From JBGAPI01 sp044221335 (GTDB lineage: Bacteria > Pseudomonadota > Gammaproteobacteria > Xanthomonadales > Ahniellaceae), in contig JBGAPI010000019.1 of NCBI GenBank assembly GCA_044221335.1, positions 1 through 64,000 on the forward strand: DNA of 64,000 nt. The letters are read 5' to 3'. The notes beneath the pieces are model-generated. The model was not told the DNA's origin. It was given only the letters and a program-made list of their open reading frames with translations, and did not search any database. Numbering within the stretch: position 1 is the stretch's first letter; each line of letters starts with the position of its first letter. Positions 34,951-43,664 of the stretch are shown one piece after another. Both the position numbers and the translations under genes were made by a program.

Positions 34951-34954
<4 letters not shown>
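32972..34954 (-). CDS. Tandemly duplicated HlyD-type periplasmic adaptor lipoprotein
   Basis: 660-residue protein, nearly twice the normal adaptor length. The N-terminus has a hydrophobic signal with a lipobox-like LAAC (LLICGLAACARAPG). The first adaptor module covers about residues 55-360: VLRNFVADGTVVKQGDLVMRIE, a long helical hairpin and EARAIWGSGRYFKVEIEL. The second covers about 375-660: YTLANLVPEGTLVKQGTLLAQFE, a coiled coil with KLRAREKMTLDHAEGERA, then SVVAPRDGLLLYRSQFNGEKF and a barrel. Both modules carry the lipoyl-like and helical-hairpin parts, so this looks like gene duplication and fusion. It starts overlapping the ATPase stop. Unusual; partner channel not present in the window. 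Confidence 0.85.
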
Positions 34955-35619
<665 letters not shown>

Positions 35620-35749
35620 CGGGACTCACGCAGATCGGTAAGGCGTCCATCGACCGGACGCAGGCGGAAAAGTTCTGGAAGCACGATCCCTCGACGAATC
35701 CACGCCGGACCGATCACGCGATGCATCACGATGGGATGCGGACCGACGC

Positions 35750-35953
35750 TCAAAAGTCGCGGTAGTACCAGGGCAGCGCCATCAGCACGGCGCCGACCAG
35801 CAGCGTCCAGGCCAGCCCGTCGATGAAGTACGGAAAGACCATCAGGCCGAGGCCGCACAACAGCGGCATCCCGCGGCGCTGCTGCCGCGCGTAGAGGCAA
35901 TACCCGCCGCCGACGGCTCCGAAAAAGAAGCAGAGCAGCAGCTCCGCACCCAC
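35750..35953 (-). CDS. Small membrane protein
   Basis: 67-residue unrecognised protein starting with GTG (MGAELLLCFFFGAVGGGY). Two or three hydrophobic segments (about residues 4-19, 29-40, 45-60) end in a short Arg/Asp tail (YYRDF). The amphipathic C-terminus and Trp/Tyr content suggest a genuine inner-membrane miniprotein. It is 9 bp downstream of the small Cys-rich gene on the same strand, so both may be on one message. Function unknown. Confidence 0.6.
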   Translation of the reverse strand: MGAELLLCFFFGAVGGGYCLYARQQRRGMPLLCGLGLMVFPYFIDGLAWTLLVGAVLMALPWYYRDF

Positions 35954-35962
35954 GCCGGGGCG

Positions 35963-36124
35963 CTATTTCTTCGGTTTCTTCTTGCCGGCAGCGGACTTCG
36001 CGGCGGCCGGCTCGGCCTTCGCCGGTTCGGCGACCTGGTCGCCGATGATCCCCTTGGCCGGGCAGATCGAGAAGATCGGGCACTTCTTGCAGCCGACGGC
36101 CAGGGCGACGGGACAGAGTGTCAT
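35963..36124 (-). CDS. Small four-cysteine protein next to the molybdopterin oxidoreductase
   Basis: 53-residue protein. The N-terminal half (MTLCPVALAVGCKKCPIFSI) has Cys4, Cys12 and Cys15, followed by Cys21, a C-x7-C-x2-C-x5-C pattern that could hold an iron-sulfur cluster or zinc. The C-terminal half is Ala/Lys-rich and very basic (AAGKKKPKK). There is no signal peptide. The start lies 76 bp from, and divergent to, the molybdopterin oxidoreductase start. The short start at MTLCPVAL is chosen because the longer frame crosses the oxidoreductase coding region. I do not know the family name. Confidence 0.65.
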   Translation of the reverse strand: MTLCPVALAVGCKKCPIFSICPAKGIIGDQVAEPAKAEPAAAKSAAGKKKPKK

Positions 36125-36200
36125 GGCGCTACCTCGGAGTTCGACGACAAGGACGGTCAGGGTAGCATCGGAGGCTGGGTCGACCAACGAAGGCCACCGC

Positions 36201-38303
36201 ATGCCGCGCAGCTCCCGGTTCCGCTCCTGCCCCCTGTGCGAGGCCATCTGCGGCCTCGACCTGCAGTTCGAAGACGGCAAGATGGTCGCGATCAAGGGCG
36301 ACGCCGCCGACCCCTTCAGTCGCGGCCACGTCTGCCCCAAGGGCAACGCCATCCTCGACCTCGAGTCGGACCCTGACCGCCTGCGCCGCCCGCAGCTGCG
36401 CGACGGCAAGGGCTGGCGCGAGATCGGCTGGGACGAGGCATTCGACCTTGCCGGACAGCGGCTCGCCGCCGTCCAGGCGGAGCATGGCGGCGACGCGGTG
36501 GCCGCCTACCTCGGCAATCCGAACGTGCACCACCTCGGGCATCTCGCCTACCTGCCCTCGCTGCTTCGCCTGCTGAAGACCCGCAACGTCTACAGCGCCT
36601 CCTCGGTCGACCAGTGGCCGCACCAGTGGGTGGCCTGGGCGATGTATGGCCATCAGTTCCTGCTGCCGATCGCCGACATCGATCGCACTGATTTCCTGCT
36701 GCTGCTCGGCGCCAATCCGGTCGCCTCGAACGGCAGCCTGATGACCGCGACAGGCATCGCCGATCGGCTGAAGGCGCTGGCGAAGCGCGGCCGGCTGGTG
36801 GTGGTCGATCCGCGCCGCACCGAGACCGCGGCGCTGGCGAACGAGCACCTGGCGATCCGGCCCGGCACCGATGCCTGGCTGCTGGTCGCATTGCTGCAGG
36901 CCCTGCTGCGACGTTCCGCGCCGCGCGTGGCCGCCATCGGCGACAGGATCAACGGACTGGACGAGGCGCTGGCGGCGATTTCGGCCGTCGAGACATGCGC
37001 TGTAGAGACGATTACCGGAATTTCCGGCGAACGAATCGACACGCTGGCGGAGCAACTGCTCGCGGCCCCGAGCGCGGTCGCGTTCGGTCGCATGGGCCTG
37101 TCGACCCAGGCCTACGGCACGCTGTGCCAGTGGTTGTTGCAGCTGATCAATCTGGTCACCGGCAACCTCGACCGCGCCGGCGGCGCCCTTCCGAACGAGC
37201 CGGTGATCCCGGTCACCGGCCCCGGCACCTCGGCCGGGCACTACGAGCGCTGGCGCTCCCGGGTACGAGGGCTGCCGGAATTCGCCGGTGAACTGCCGGT
37301 CGCCGCGCTGGCCGAGGAGATCGCCACGCCCGGCGCCGGACAGGTTCGAGCGCTGGTCACCTGCGCGGGCAACCCGGTGGTGTCGACGCCGAACGGCCGG
37401 GCGCTCGCCGGACAGCTGGACGGCCTCGACTTCATGCTGTCGATCGACATCTACCGCAACGAGACCACCCGCCACGCGCACCTGATCCTGCCGCCGAGCT
37501 CGTTCCTGTCGCAGGACCACTACGACCTGATCTTCAATTCATTCGCGGTGCGCCGCGTCGCGCGGCTGTCGACGCCGGTGCTGCCTCAGCCGGAGGACGA
37601 ACGCGCGGACTGGCAGATCTTCAACGGCGTCACCGCGGCCTACGCGCGCCACGCCGGCCGCGAGTTCCAGCCGCTGCCGCCGCCGCGCACGCTGGTGGCG
37701 ATGGGACTCGCGCGCGGCGGCTCCGGACTCAGCCTCGCGGACCTGGAGGCGGCGCCGCACGGCCTCGATCTCGGTCCGCTGGAGCCGTCCCTGCTGCGCC
37801 GCCTGCAGACCGCCAGCGGCAAGATCGAATGCGTACACCCGGTGCTGCTGGCCGAACTCGAGCACCTCGCCGCCGCGCGATCCGCCCCGACGGAGGTCGC
37901 TGCCGGCGAGGCCACGACGCTGCAGCTGATCGGCCGCCGCGACCTGCGCAACAACAATTCCTGGATGCACAACGCGCAACGCCTGATCAAGGGCAAGCCG
38001 CGCCATCACCTCTACGTGCACCCCGACGACCTCGCCGCCCGCGGCATCGCCGACGGCGAGCGGGTGCGACTGTCCTCGCGGGTCGGCAGCATCGAAACCG
38101 AGGTCGAGGCCGACGCCGACCTGCTGCGCGGCGTCGTCTGCCTGCCGCACGGCTACGGCCACGACCTGGACGGCGTCCAGCTGACACGCGCGCGGCAGGT
38201 GGTCGGCGCCAGCTACAACGACCTCAGCGACCCGGAGCGGCTCGACCGGCCGAGCGGCAATGCGGCGCTGAACGGCCTGCCGGTGCACTTGTCGAAGCTG
38301 TAG
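36201..38303 (+). CDS. Cytoplasmic molybdopterin-dependent oxidoreductase
   Basis: 700-residue member of the DMSO-reductase/formate-dehydrogenase superfamily. The N-terminal [4Fe-4S] ligands are Cys10, Cys13, Cys17 and Cys45 (RSCPLCEAICG...HVCPKG). Pterin-binding segments follow (LLLGANPVASNGS, VVVDPRRTETA, GRMGLSTQAYG, and a C-terminal domain from LIGRRDLRNNNSWMHN). The region that usually supplies the molybdenum ligand reads YSASSVDQWPHQW and has no cysteine, so Ser or Asp may coordinate the metal. There is no Tat signal. The substrate cannot be read. Moco genes at 9-11 kb and 51-54 kb could supply its cofactor. The start codon choice is moderate. Confidence 0.88.
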   Translation: MPRSSRFRSCPLCEAICGLDLQFEDGKMVAIKGDAADPFSRGHVCPKGNAILDLESDPDRLRRPQLRDGKGWREIGWDEAFDLAGQRLAAVQAEHGGDAVAAYLGNPNVHHLGHLAYLPSLLRLLKTRNVYSASSVDQWPHQWVAWAMYGHQFLLPIADIDRTDFLLLLGANPVASNGSLMTATGIADRLKALAKRGRLVVVDPRRTETAALANEHLAIRPGTDAWLLVALLQALLRRSAPRVAAIGDRINGLDEALAAISAVETCAVETITGISGERIDTLAEQLLAAPSAVAFGRMGLSTQAYGTLCQWLLQLINLVTGNLDRAGGALPNEPVIPVTGPGTSAGHYERWRSRVRGLPEFAGELPVAALAEEIATPGAGQVRALVTCAGNPVVSTPNGRALAGQLDGLDFMLSIDIYRNETTRHAHLILPPSSFLSQDHYDLIFNSFAVRRVARLSTPVLPQPEDERADWQIFNGVTAAYARHAGREFQPLPPPRTLVAMGLARGGSGLSLADLEAAPHGLDLGPLEPSLLRRLQTASGKIECVHPVLLAELEHLAAARSAPTEVAAGEATTLQLIGRRDLRNNNSWMHNAQRLIKGKPRHHLYVHPDDLAARGIADGERVRLSSRVGSIETEVEADADLLRGVVCLPHGYGHDLDGVQLTRARQVVGASYNDLSDPERLDRPSGNAALNGLPVHLSKL

Positions 38304-38401
38304 CGCCCGCGCGGCGCTCCTGTCCCCGTTCCGCCGACGCGGATGTCCCATCCGCGCTTCCGGTTTCGTACTACCGCCGAGCAACACATGAGGCGGAACC
38401 G

Positions 38402-39808
38402 ATGGACACTTCGTTGACGACGACCCTTCCCGCGACGGTACGGCGGTGGCTGTGGATGGGTCTACTGTGGATGATCGGGTCGTCCGCCTCGGCGGCGGCC
38501 ATTGGCGAGCTCGACACCGGCTTCGGCGGCAGCGCGCAGGGGCGCGTCCGCGTCCCGTTCAACCTCGGCGACAGCAACAACGACTCCGCGGTCGCTGTCC
38601 GGGTGATCGGCGACGGGCGGATCGTCTCGATCGGCTACGCCGACGTCTCCGGAATCGGCTCCGACGTGGCGGTCAGTGTGCGCCTTCCGGGCGGCCTCCC
38701 CGATCCCGGCATCGGCGCTGGCGGCCAGTACCACTTCCAGCCCAGCTTCGGCCCGGTCTTCACGGGCTTCGTATCGGCCGCCATCGACCTCGATGGCAGC
38801 TACTACATCGTCGCCTCCGTCGGCAACGCGATCACCACGGTCCGCTACGCGCTCGACGGCAGCGTGATCCGAGCCGCGGCGAGCTTCGGCGCGACGGGCC
38901 GCACCCTCAAGCCCAACCACGCCATCATCGATGCGCAGGGGCGGCTGGTGGTGGCCGGCGTGAGCAAGGACGCCAACATCAACGACGAGGCCCTGGACGA
39001 CGGCTTCGTGACCCGGCTGACGGCCAGCGGCACGATCGACCCGGCCTTCCTGTTCCGCGTCATTTCGTTCACGCCGCTCGACCGGGATGACGTGTGGCGG
39101 GTGCGCGACGTCGGCGACGAGCGCTACGCGCTGTGCGGCCGCGTCGGATCGTTTTCCGGTTCCCAGCTGCTCGGGATGGCCGTGCTCAACCGTGACGGCA
39201 GCTTCGACACCAGTTTCAGCACGGACGGGATGCTGTTCGAATCGGTGACCGTCGGCAACGTGAGCTACGACGCGACCTGCACCGACATGGGCGTGGTGCG
39301 CGCCGGCGGCATCACCCGATTCCTGGTCACCGGGCGGGCGCTGTCCGCCGGCTTCGCGCAGCCCTTCGTCCGTTCCTACGAGGCGAACGGCGCGCCGCAG
39401 TCCACCTACGGCAGCAACGGCACCCGCATGCTGGGCCTCGAGGGTCCCTTGTTCTCCTCCGTGGACTTCCCCGCCATCGCCATCGGCAACGGCGGCGACG
39501 ACATCGGACGCGCCTACGTCGCCGTCAACGCCAGCAACATCGACGGCAGCAATCGCTTCGCCCTGGTCCGCCTGAACTCGCTCGGCGCACGCGACGTGAG
39601 CTTCGGCCCCAACGCCGACGGCGTCGTGTTTTCGACGTTCAGCGTGCCAGCGGTCGGCGGAACGCCGAAGGCCCTCGTGCCTGCCGGGATCGACCTGTCC
39701 CAGGACGGCATCGTCATCGGAGGCGGGATCGACGTCGCCAGCCCGGATTTCGACCTCGCGCTGGTCCGCTTCCACGGGCGCCGCGTGTTCGCCAACGGCT
39801 TCGAGTAG
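38402..39808 (+). CDS. Second secreted delta-60-repeat protein with NGFE tail
   Basis: 468-residue exported protein. The signal peptide (LWMGLLWMIGSSASA) probably ends before AAIGELDTGF. Delta-60-type repeats are visible (AVLNRDGSFDTSFSTDG, VRLNSLGARDVSFGPN, GFVTRLTASGTIDPAF). It ends RRVFANGFE, matching the TLFRDGFED end of the 7451-8887 protein, with which it shares repeat type and length. It lies 98 bp after the oxidoreductase and is convergent with the ADOP-type permease. Possibly cell-surface or secreted; no catalytic motif seen. Confidence 0.85.
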   Translation: MDTSLTTTLPATVRRWLWMGLLWMIGSSASAAAIGELDTGFGGSAQGRVRVPFNLGDSNNDSAVAVRVIGDGRIVSIGYADVSGIGSDVAVSVRLPGGLPDPGIGAGGQYHFQPSFGPVFTGFVSAAIDLDGSYYIVASVGNAITTVRYALDGSVIRAAASFGATGRTLKPNHAIIDAQGRLVVAGVSKDANINDEALDDGFVTRLTASGTIDPAFLFRVISFTPLDRDDVWRVRDVGDERYALCGRVGSFSGSQLLGMAVLNRDGSFDTSFSTDGMLFESVTVGNVSYDATCTDMGVVRAGGITRFLVTGRALSAGFAQPFVRSYEANGAPQSTYGSNGTRMLGLEGPLFSSVDFPAIAIGNGGDDIGRAYVAVNASNIDGSNRFALVRLNSLGARDVSFGPNADGVVFSTFSVPAVGGTPKALVPAGIDLSQDGIVIGGGIDVASPDFDLALVRFHGRRVFANGFE

Positions 39809-39821
39809 GACCGTCCCATCG

Positions 39822-42452
39822 TCAACGGCCGCAGAGCTCGTGCATCGCTTCCACCCGGGAAGCGCGCCAGGCCGGCAGCGCGACGATCGCGGCCGCGCTT
39901 CCGACCAGGAGCAGCACCACGAGGCCGTGCGCCAGCGGCGAGAATGCGGCTGCCGGACCGATCACGCGCGATGCGAGAAGCGCGACGCCGAGGCCGAGCG
40001 GAACGCCGAACGCGAGGCCGATGCGGATCGGCGCGAACGCGCTGGCGTAGACCCAGGACCACAACGAACGCGCGCCGGCACCGAGCGCGATGCGGACGCC
40101 GATCTCGCGACGGCGGCTCTCGACCTGCCAGCGGGTCGCGCCGTAGAGCCCGATCAGGCACAGCACGAGCGCCACTGCCGCAAGGGTCGATGCCAGCTGG
40201 CGGGCGACCGCGACCGGCAGCAGCTGGCGATCGAGCAGGTCGACCAGCGGCCGCGGCTCGCAGGGCGTATGCGGCGCTAGCGCGAGGCAAAGACCACCGA
40301 GTTCCGCCCGCAGCGCCGGCGAGACCGCCTCGACCCGGAGCAGCAGTTCCCCAGCCTGCGCCGTGCTCTCCGCCAGCGGCAGGTAGACCATGCTCGCGTC
40401 GAGGCCGCTGACGGCAAGCCCGCTGGCGACATCCGCGGCGACACCGAGGACGCGGACGCGCCGCACGCTGCCGTCGAGGTCGAGCTCGAACGGCGCACCG
40501 AGCGGCGATCGCCCCGGCCACAGCGCCGCCGCGGTCGCGGCGCTGACCACGACGCCGTCGTCGGCGTCGCCGGTCTCGCCGTGGCGGAACGCCCGGCCGG
40601 CCACGAGGTCGATGCCGACCGTCGCGAAGTAGCGCTCGTCGACGAGATTGAATCCGACCCGGCGGACGACGCCGTCGACCGTGGCATCCGCGCGCATCGG
40701 GATGCCGGACAACGGCACGCGCGCGACCCGGGTGCTGCCGCGCACGCCGCCGACCTGCTCCACGCGCGCACGCAGCGCCGCATCGGGCGCCGGGTGCTGG
40801 AGGGCGACGAGCGTCCGCGGCGCATAGCCGAGATCCTGTTCCGCGACCCGCCCGCTCGCGACCAGCAGCAGTGCGGCGACGACCAGCAGCAGGTGGCTCG
40901 AACCGACCTGCGCGATCAGCAGCAGCCGGCGCAGACGCGACCCGCGCAGGCTCGCCGGATCGATGCTGTCGCGCAGTGCAGCGCGCGCGGTGCCGCCGAG
41001 CACGCGCTGGTGCGCGACCAGGCCGCAGATCAGCGCCGCTGCCGGCGCCAGCAGCGCGAGCAGCGCCGCCGTGCCGTCGAAGCGCAGCGGCAGCGGTTCC
41101 AGGCCCTCCGCGAGCGCCAGGCCGAGCGCATGGCGATGCAGCGGTTCCGCGGCCGCGGCGACCAGCGCGAGGGCGAACAGTGCGGCGAGTCCGCCGACCA
41201 CGCCGGATTCGATCAGCGTCGCTCGCAACAGGCGCCACGGCGATGCACCGAGACTGGCCCGGAGAGCGAGCGCCGACCGCTGGGCCAGCAGCCGCCCCAC
41301 CATCAGCCCCGACAGGTTCGCGCTGGCGACCAGCAGCAGGACCAGCAGCAGCGCCAGCACCGGCAGCAGCGCGATGCCGAGGTCCTCGGCCTCCGCCGCC
41401 GACAGCCGGCCCTGGCGCGACGGCAACGCCACGGCGACGCGCGCATCCGCCGCCCCCCGCTCGGGAACCGCGTTCAGCACGCCGGCGATGCGGGCGGCGA
41501 CACGTCCCCCCGCATCGGGACCCGCCAGCACCGCGGTGACGGCGTAGAGCGGCGGCTCCGCCGCGACGAGATGGCGCGCCTGCCACAGGCGGAACTGCTC
41601 CGCCGGCAGCCAGAACTGCGGCGCCAGCGCATCGAGACCGGCCTGCCCGGGCGCGAGCACGCCGACCACGGTGTAGGAATCGCCGCCCAGCGTGAGGCTG
41701 CGGCCGACCACGGCAGGATCGGCCGCGGCCAGCGCGCGCCAGCCGCCGTCGCTCAGCACGATCGACGGCGTCGCCGCGGCCGCCGCGTCGCCCGCCGTCA
41801 GTGCCCGGCCGAGGGCCAACTGCGGCCGCCAGGCCTCGAAATAGCCCGGACGTACAGCGGTGCCGTAGGCCGTCCGGCCGCCGGCGTCGGCGGTCAGTCG
41901 AACCGGCGCCCCGGCCAGCCACGCGCGGACCTCGGTGCCGAGCGCCGGCTGCAGCGCGTCGAGATCACGGTCGGACAGTCCGGGCACCGGCTCCCGCCGG
42001 TCGTTGCGCAGTTGCAGGTCGACCAGGGCCGCATCCCGCAGCGCCGATGGCAGTCCGCCCACGTAGTTCGCGTGGATGCCGGCAAGCAGCACCAGCGTGG
42101 CGGTCGCGAGGCCGAGCAGCGTGATCGCGGCGATCGGATACGCGGGCCGTCGCAACAGCGCGCGCGTCGCGCTGCCGAGTTCCGTGAGCGCGCCGTCGAT
42201 GAACGCGCTGCCCCGCACGCGGTCGATCTCGTGGCGATGCAGTTCGACCATGCCGAGCTCGACCTGCGCCTGGCGGGCCGCCTCGTCGGGCGACAGGCCG
42301 CGCGCGACCAGTTCCTCGATCCGGCAGTCGCGATGGAAGGCCAGCTCCTCGTCCAGTTCGATCGCGTGTCGCCGGCGCGCCCGCCAGCGCGACAGCGCCG
42401 GCCACAGTCGGGCGAGCAGCCGCTCGAGGCCCGCGCGACTCGAGCCGCTCAT
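39822..42452 (-). CDS. ADOP-type (FtsX-like, duplicated) ABC permease
   Basis: 876-residue orphan permease of the acidobacterial duplicated orphan permease type. An N-terminal permease-prefix segment (HAIELDEELAFHRDCRIEELVARG) precedes two copies of a MacB/FtsX unit. Each copy has a transmembrane helix, a large extracytoplasmic domain and helices with a coupling motif: QRSALALRASLGASPWRLLRA in the first half and RRREIGVRIALGAGARSLWSW in the second. No ATPase gene is adjacent, which is normal for the family. The ATG overlaps the PadR gene stop by 4 nt. Cargo unknown. Many relatives sit next to PadR regulators, as here. Confidence 0.88.
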   Translation of the reverse strand: MSGSSRAGLERLLARLWPALSRWRARRRHAIELDEELAFHRDCRIEELVARGLSPDEAARQAQVELGMVELHRHEIDRVRGSAFIDGALTELGSATRALLRRPAYPIAAITLLGLATATLVLLAGIHANYVGGLPSALRDAALVDLQLRNDRREPVPGLSDRDLDALQPALGTEVRAWLAGAPVRLTADAGGRTAYGTAVRPGYFEAWRPQLALGRALTAGDAAAAATPSIVLSDGGWRALAAADPAVVGRSLTLGGDSYTVVGVLAPGQAGLDALAPQFWLPAEQFRLWQARHLVAAEPPLYAVTAVLAGPDAGGRVAARIAGVLNAVPERGAADARVAVALPSRQGRLSAAEAEDLGIALLPVLALLLVLLLVASANLSGLMVGRLLAQRSALALRASLGASPWRLLRATLIESGVVGGLAALFALALVAAAAEPLHRHALGLALAEGLEPLPLRFDGTAALLALLAPAAALICGLVAHQRVLGGTARAALRDSIDPASLRGSRLRRLLLIAQVGSSHLLLVVAALLLVASGRVAEQDLGYAPRTLVALQHPAPDAALRARVEQVGGVRGSTRVARVPLSGIPMRADATVDGVVRRVGFNLVDERYFATVGIDLVAGRAFRHGETGDADDGVVVSAATAAALWPGRSPLGAPFELDLDGSVRRVRVLGVAADVASGLAVSGLDASMVYLPLAESTAQAGELLLRVEAVSPALRAELGGLCLALAPHTPCEPRPLVDLLDRQLLPVAVARQLASTLAAVALVLCLIGLYGATRWQVESRRREIGVRIALGAGARSLWSWVYASAFAPIRIGLAFGVPLGLGVALLASRVIGPAAAFSPLAHGLVVLLLVGSAAAIVALPAWRASRVEAMHELCGR

Positions 42453-42793
42453 CGCAGCGCCCCGAGGCTGGGGGTCTCGAGCACCCGCTCGAGGCAGTCG
42501 ACGAAGCGCCGCCACTGCGCCGTGTCCTCGCGCAGCCGCGAACGACCGTCGCGGGTGATCGTGTAGAACTTGGCACGGCGGTTGTTCTCGGAGGTTCCCC
42601 ACTCGGCCTCGATGAGGCCCTGCGCTTCCAGCCGCGCCAGCGCCGGGTACAACGCGCCCTGCTCGACCGCCAGCTCGGCGCCGGAAGCGCGCTGGATCCG
42701 GAGCAGCACGCCATAGCCGTGCTCGCGGCCGAGCGACAGGGACTTCAGCACCAGCAGGTCGAGCGTGCCGGGAAGAATGCTCGCGAAGTTCAT
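42449..42793 (-). CDS. PadR-family transcriptional regulator
   Basis: 114-residue winged-helix repressor. The typical PadR beginning GTLDLLVLKSLSLGREHGYGVLLRI is followed by AVEQGALYPALARLEAQGLIEAEW and RRAKFYTITRDGRSRL, then a short C-terminal helix for dimerisation. The ATG at MNFASILPG has AGGAGA upstream. It overlaps the permease by 4 nt, and a strong promoter with an inverted repeat lies just upstream, so autoregulation of both genes is likely. Confidence 0.94.
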   Translation of the reverse strand: MNFASILPGTLDLLVLKSLSLGREHGYGVLLRIQRASGAELAVEQGALYPALARLEAQGLIEAEWGTSENNRRAKFYTITRDGRSRLREDTAQWRRFVDCLERVLETPSLGALR

Positions 42794-42810
42794 CTTCTCT
42801 CCTAATCGAT

Positions 42811-42845
42811 TTAGGGAGAATAGTCCCACTCTCCTAAGTTGACAA
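42811..42845 (-). promoter_or_regulatory. PadR-permease promoter overlapping a possible operator
   Basis: On the minus strand: -35 TTGTCA (42845-42840), a 17-bp spacer and -10 TATTCT (42822-42817), close to consensus. An imperfect inverted repeat, TTAGGGAGA with TCTCCTAA at 42811-42837, spans the -10 element. The PadR-type regulator encoded directly downstream would be the natural ligand. The start is 18 bp downstream of the repeat. Confidence 0.7.
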
Positions 42846-42998
42846 GGAGAGCGGGACGAGGGAGCGCTGGGGACACGCGACGCTTCCCGGCAGGCATCGG
42901 ATCGCCGGGGGATCCGACCCGCAGCGCTCGACCACGGAACTCCCGCTCGGCTCGCCGCGAGCCGTGCAGGCGAACCGCCACGCCACGGCCGTCCGGTT

Positions 42999-43574
42999 TC
43001 AGCCCGCCGGCTTCACGCGCGGAATTGCCGCAGCGATGAAATCGCGCAGCTCGTCGATGTCGCGGAAGCTGCCGGACTTGCTCGCCAGGACGCGGCGCTC
43101 CGCATCCAAGAGCACCGTGTGCGGCAGTCCACCCTGTGCGGAGGCGAACGGCGCCACCTCGTTCGCGCCGGAGGAGGTGTCCATCAGCACGACCAGCCCG
43201 TCGAGCCGGTGCTGGCCGACCGCTCCGGCGACATCGGACTCCGTATCGGCGCCGATCGCGAGCACCGTGAGGCGCTCCCGCCCGTACTCGGCCTGCGCCT
43301 GCTGCAGCAGCGGCAGTTCCTGCATGCACGGACTGCACCAGTAAGCCCAGAGATTGATCAGCAACGGGCGCCCCGCGAACTCGCTCAGCGCATGCACCTT
43401 GCCCGCGGGATCCGGCAGCCGGAGGTCCGGCGCCCGCTGGCCGATCGCGAGCGGCGCGGTCGCGGTCGGCGTCGCCGGATGGCCGGCCTCCATCCGCTCG
43501 AAGTGACGTTGAACCCCGAGTGCCCCGGCGAACACCGCCGCCGTGATGACCAGCCAGAGGATCGCGCGCTTCAT
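42999..43574 (-). CDS. TlpA-like membrane-anchored thioredoxin
   Basis: 191-residue thiol-disulfide protein. A hydrophobic N-terminal segment (about residues 4-22) anchors or exports it. The thioredoxin domain (about 45-185) has IGQRAPDLRLPDPAGK and the active site LWAYWCSPCMQELPLL (C-x-x-C) together with the cis-proline region GLPHTVLLD. Members reduce or isomerise periplasmic disulfides, often for cytochrome or metal-site assembly. The stop is 160 bp from the PadR promoter region. The start at MKRAILWLVITAAVFAG is unambiguous. Confidence 0.92.
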   Translation of the reverse strand: MKRAILWLVITAAVFAGALGVQRHFERMEAGHPATPTATAPLAIGQRAPDLRLPDPAGKVHALSEFAGRPLLINLWAYWCSPCMQELPLLQQAQAEYGRERLTVLAIGADTESDVAGAVGQHRLDGLVVLMDTSSGANEVAPFASAQGGLPHTVLLDAERRVLASKSGSFRDIDELRDFIAAAIPRVKPAG

Positions 43575-43664
43575 CCCGGGTCCTGCACGGTCAAGGGAGA
43601 ACGATGATAGCCGATGTGCGACGACAGGACGCGCGGCTGGGCGGTTCCATGAGACCGCCGACGG

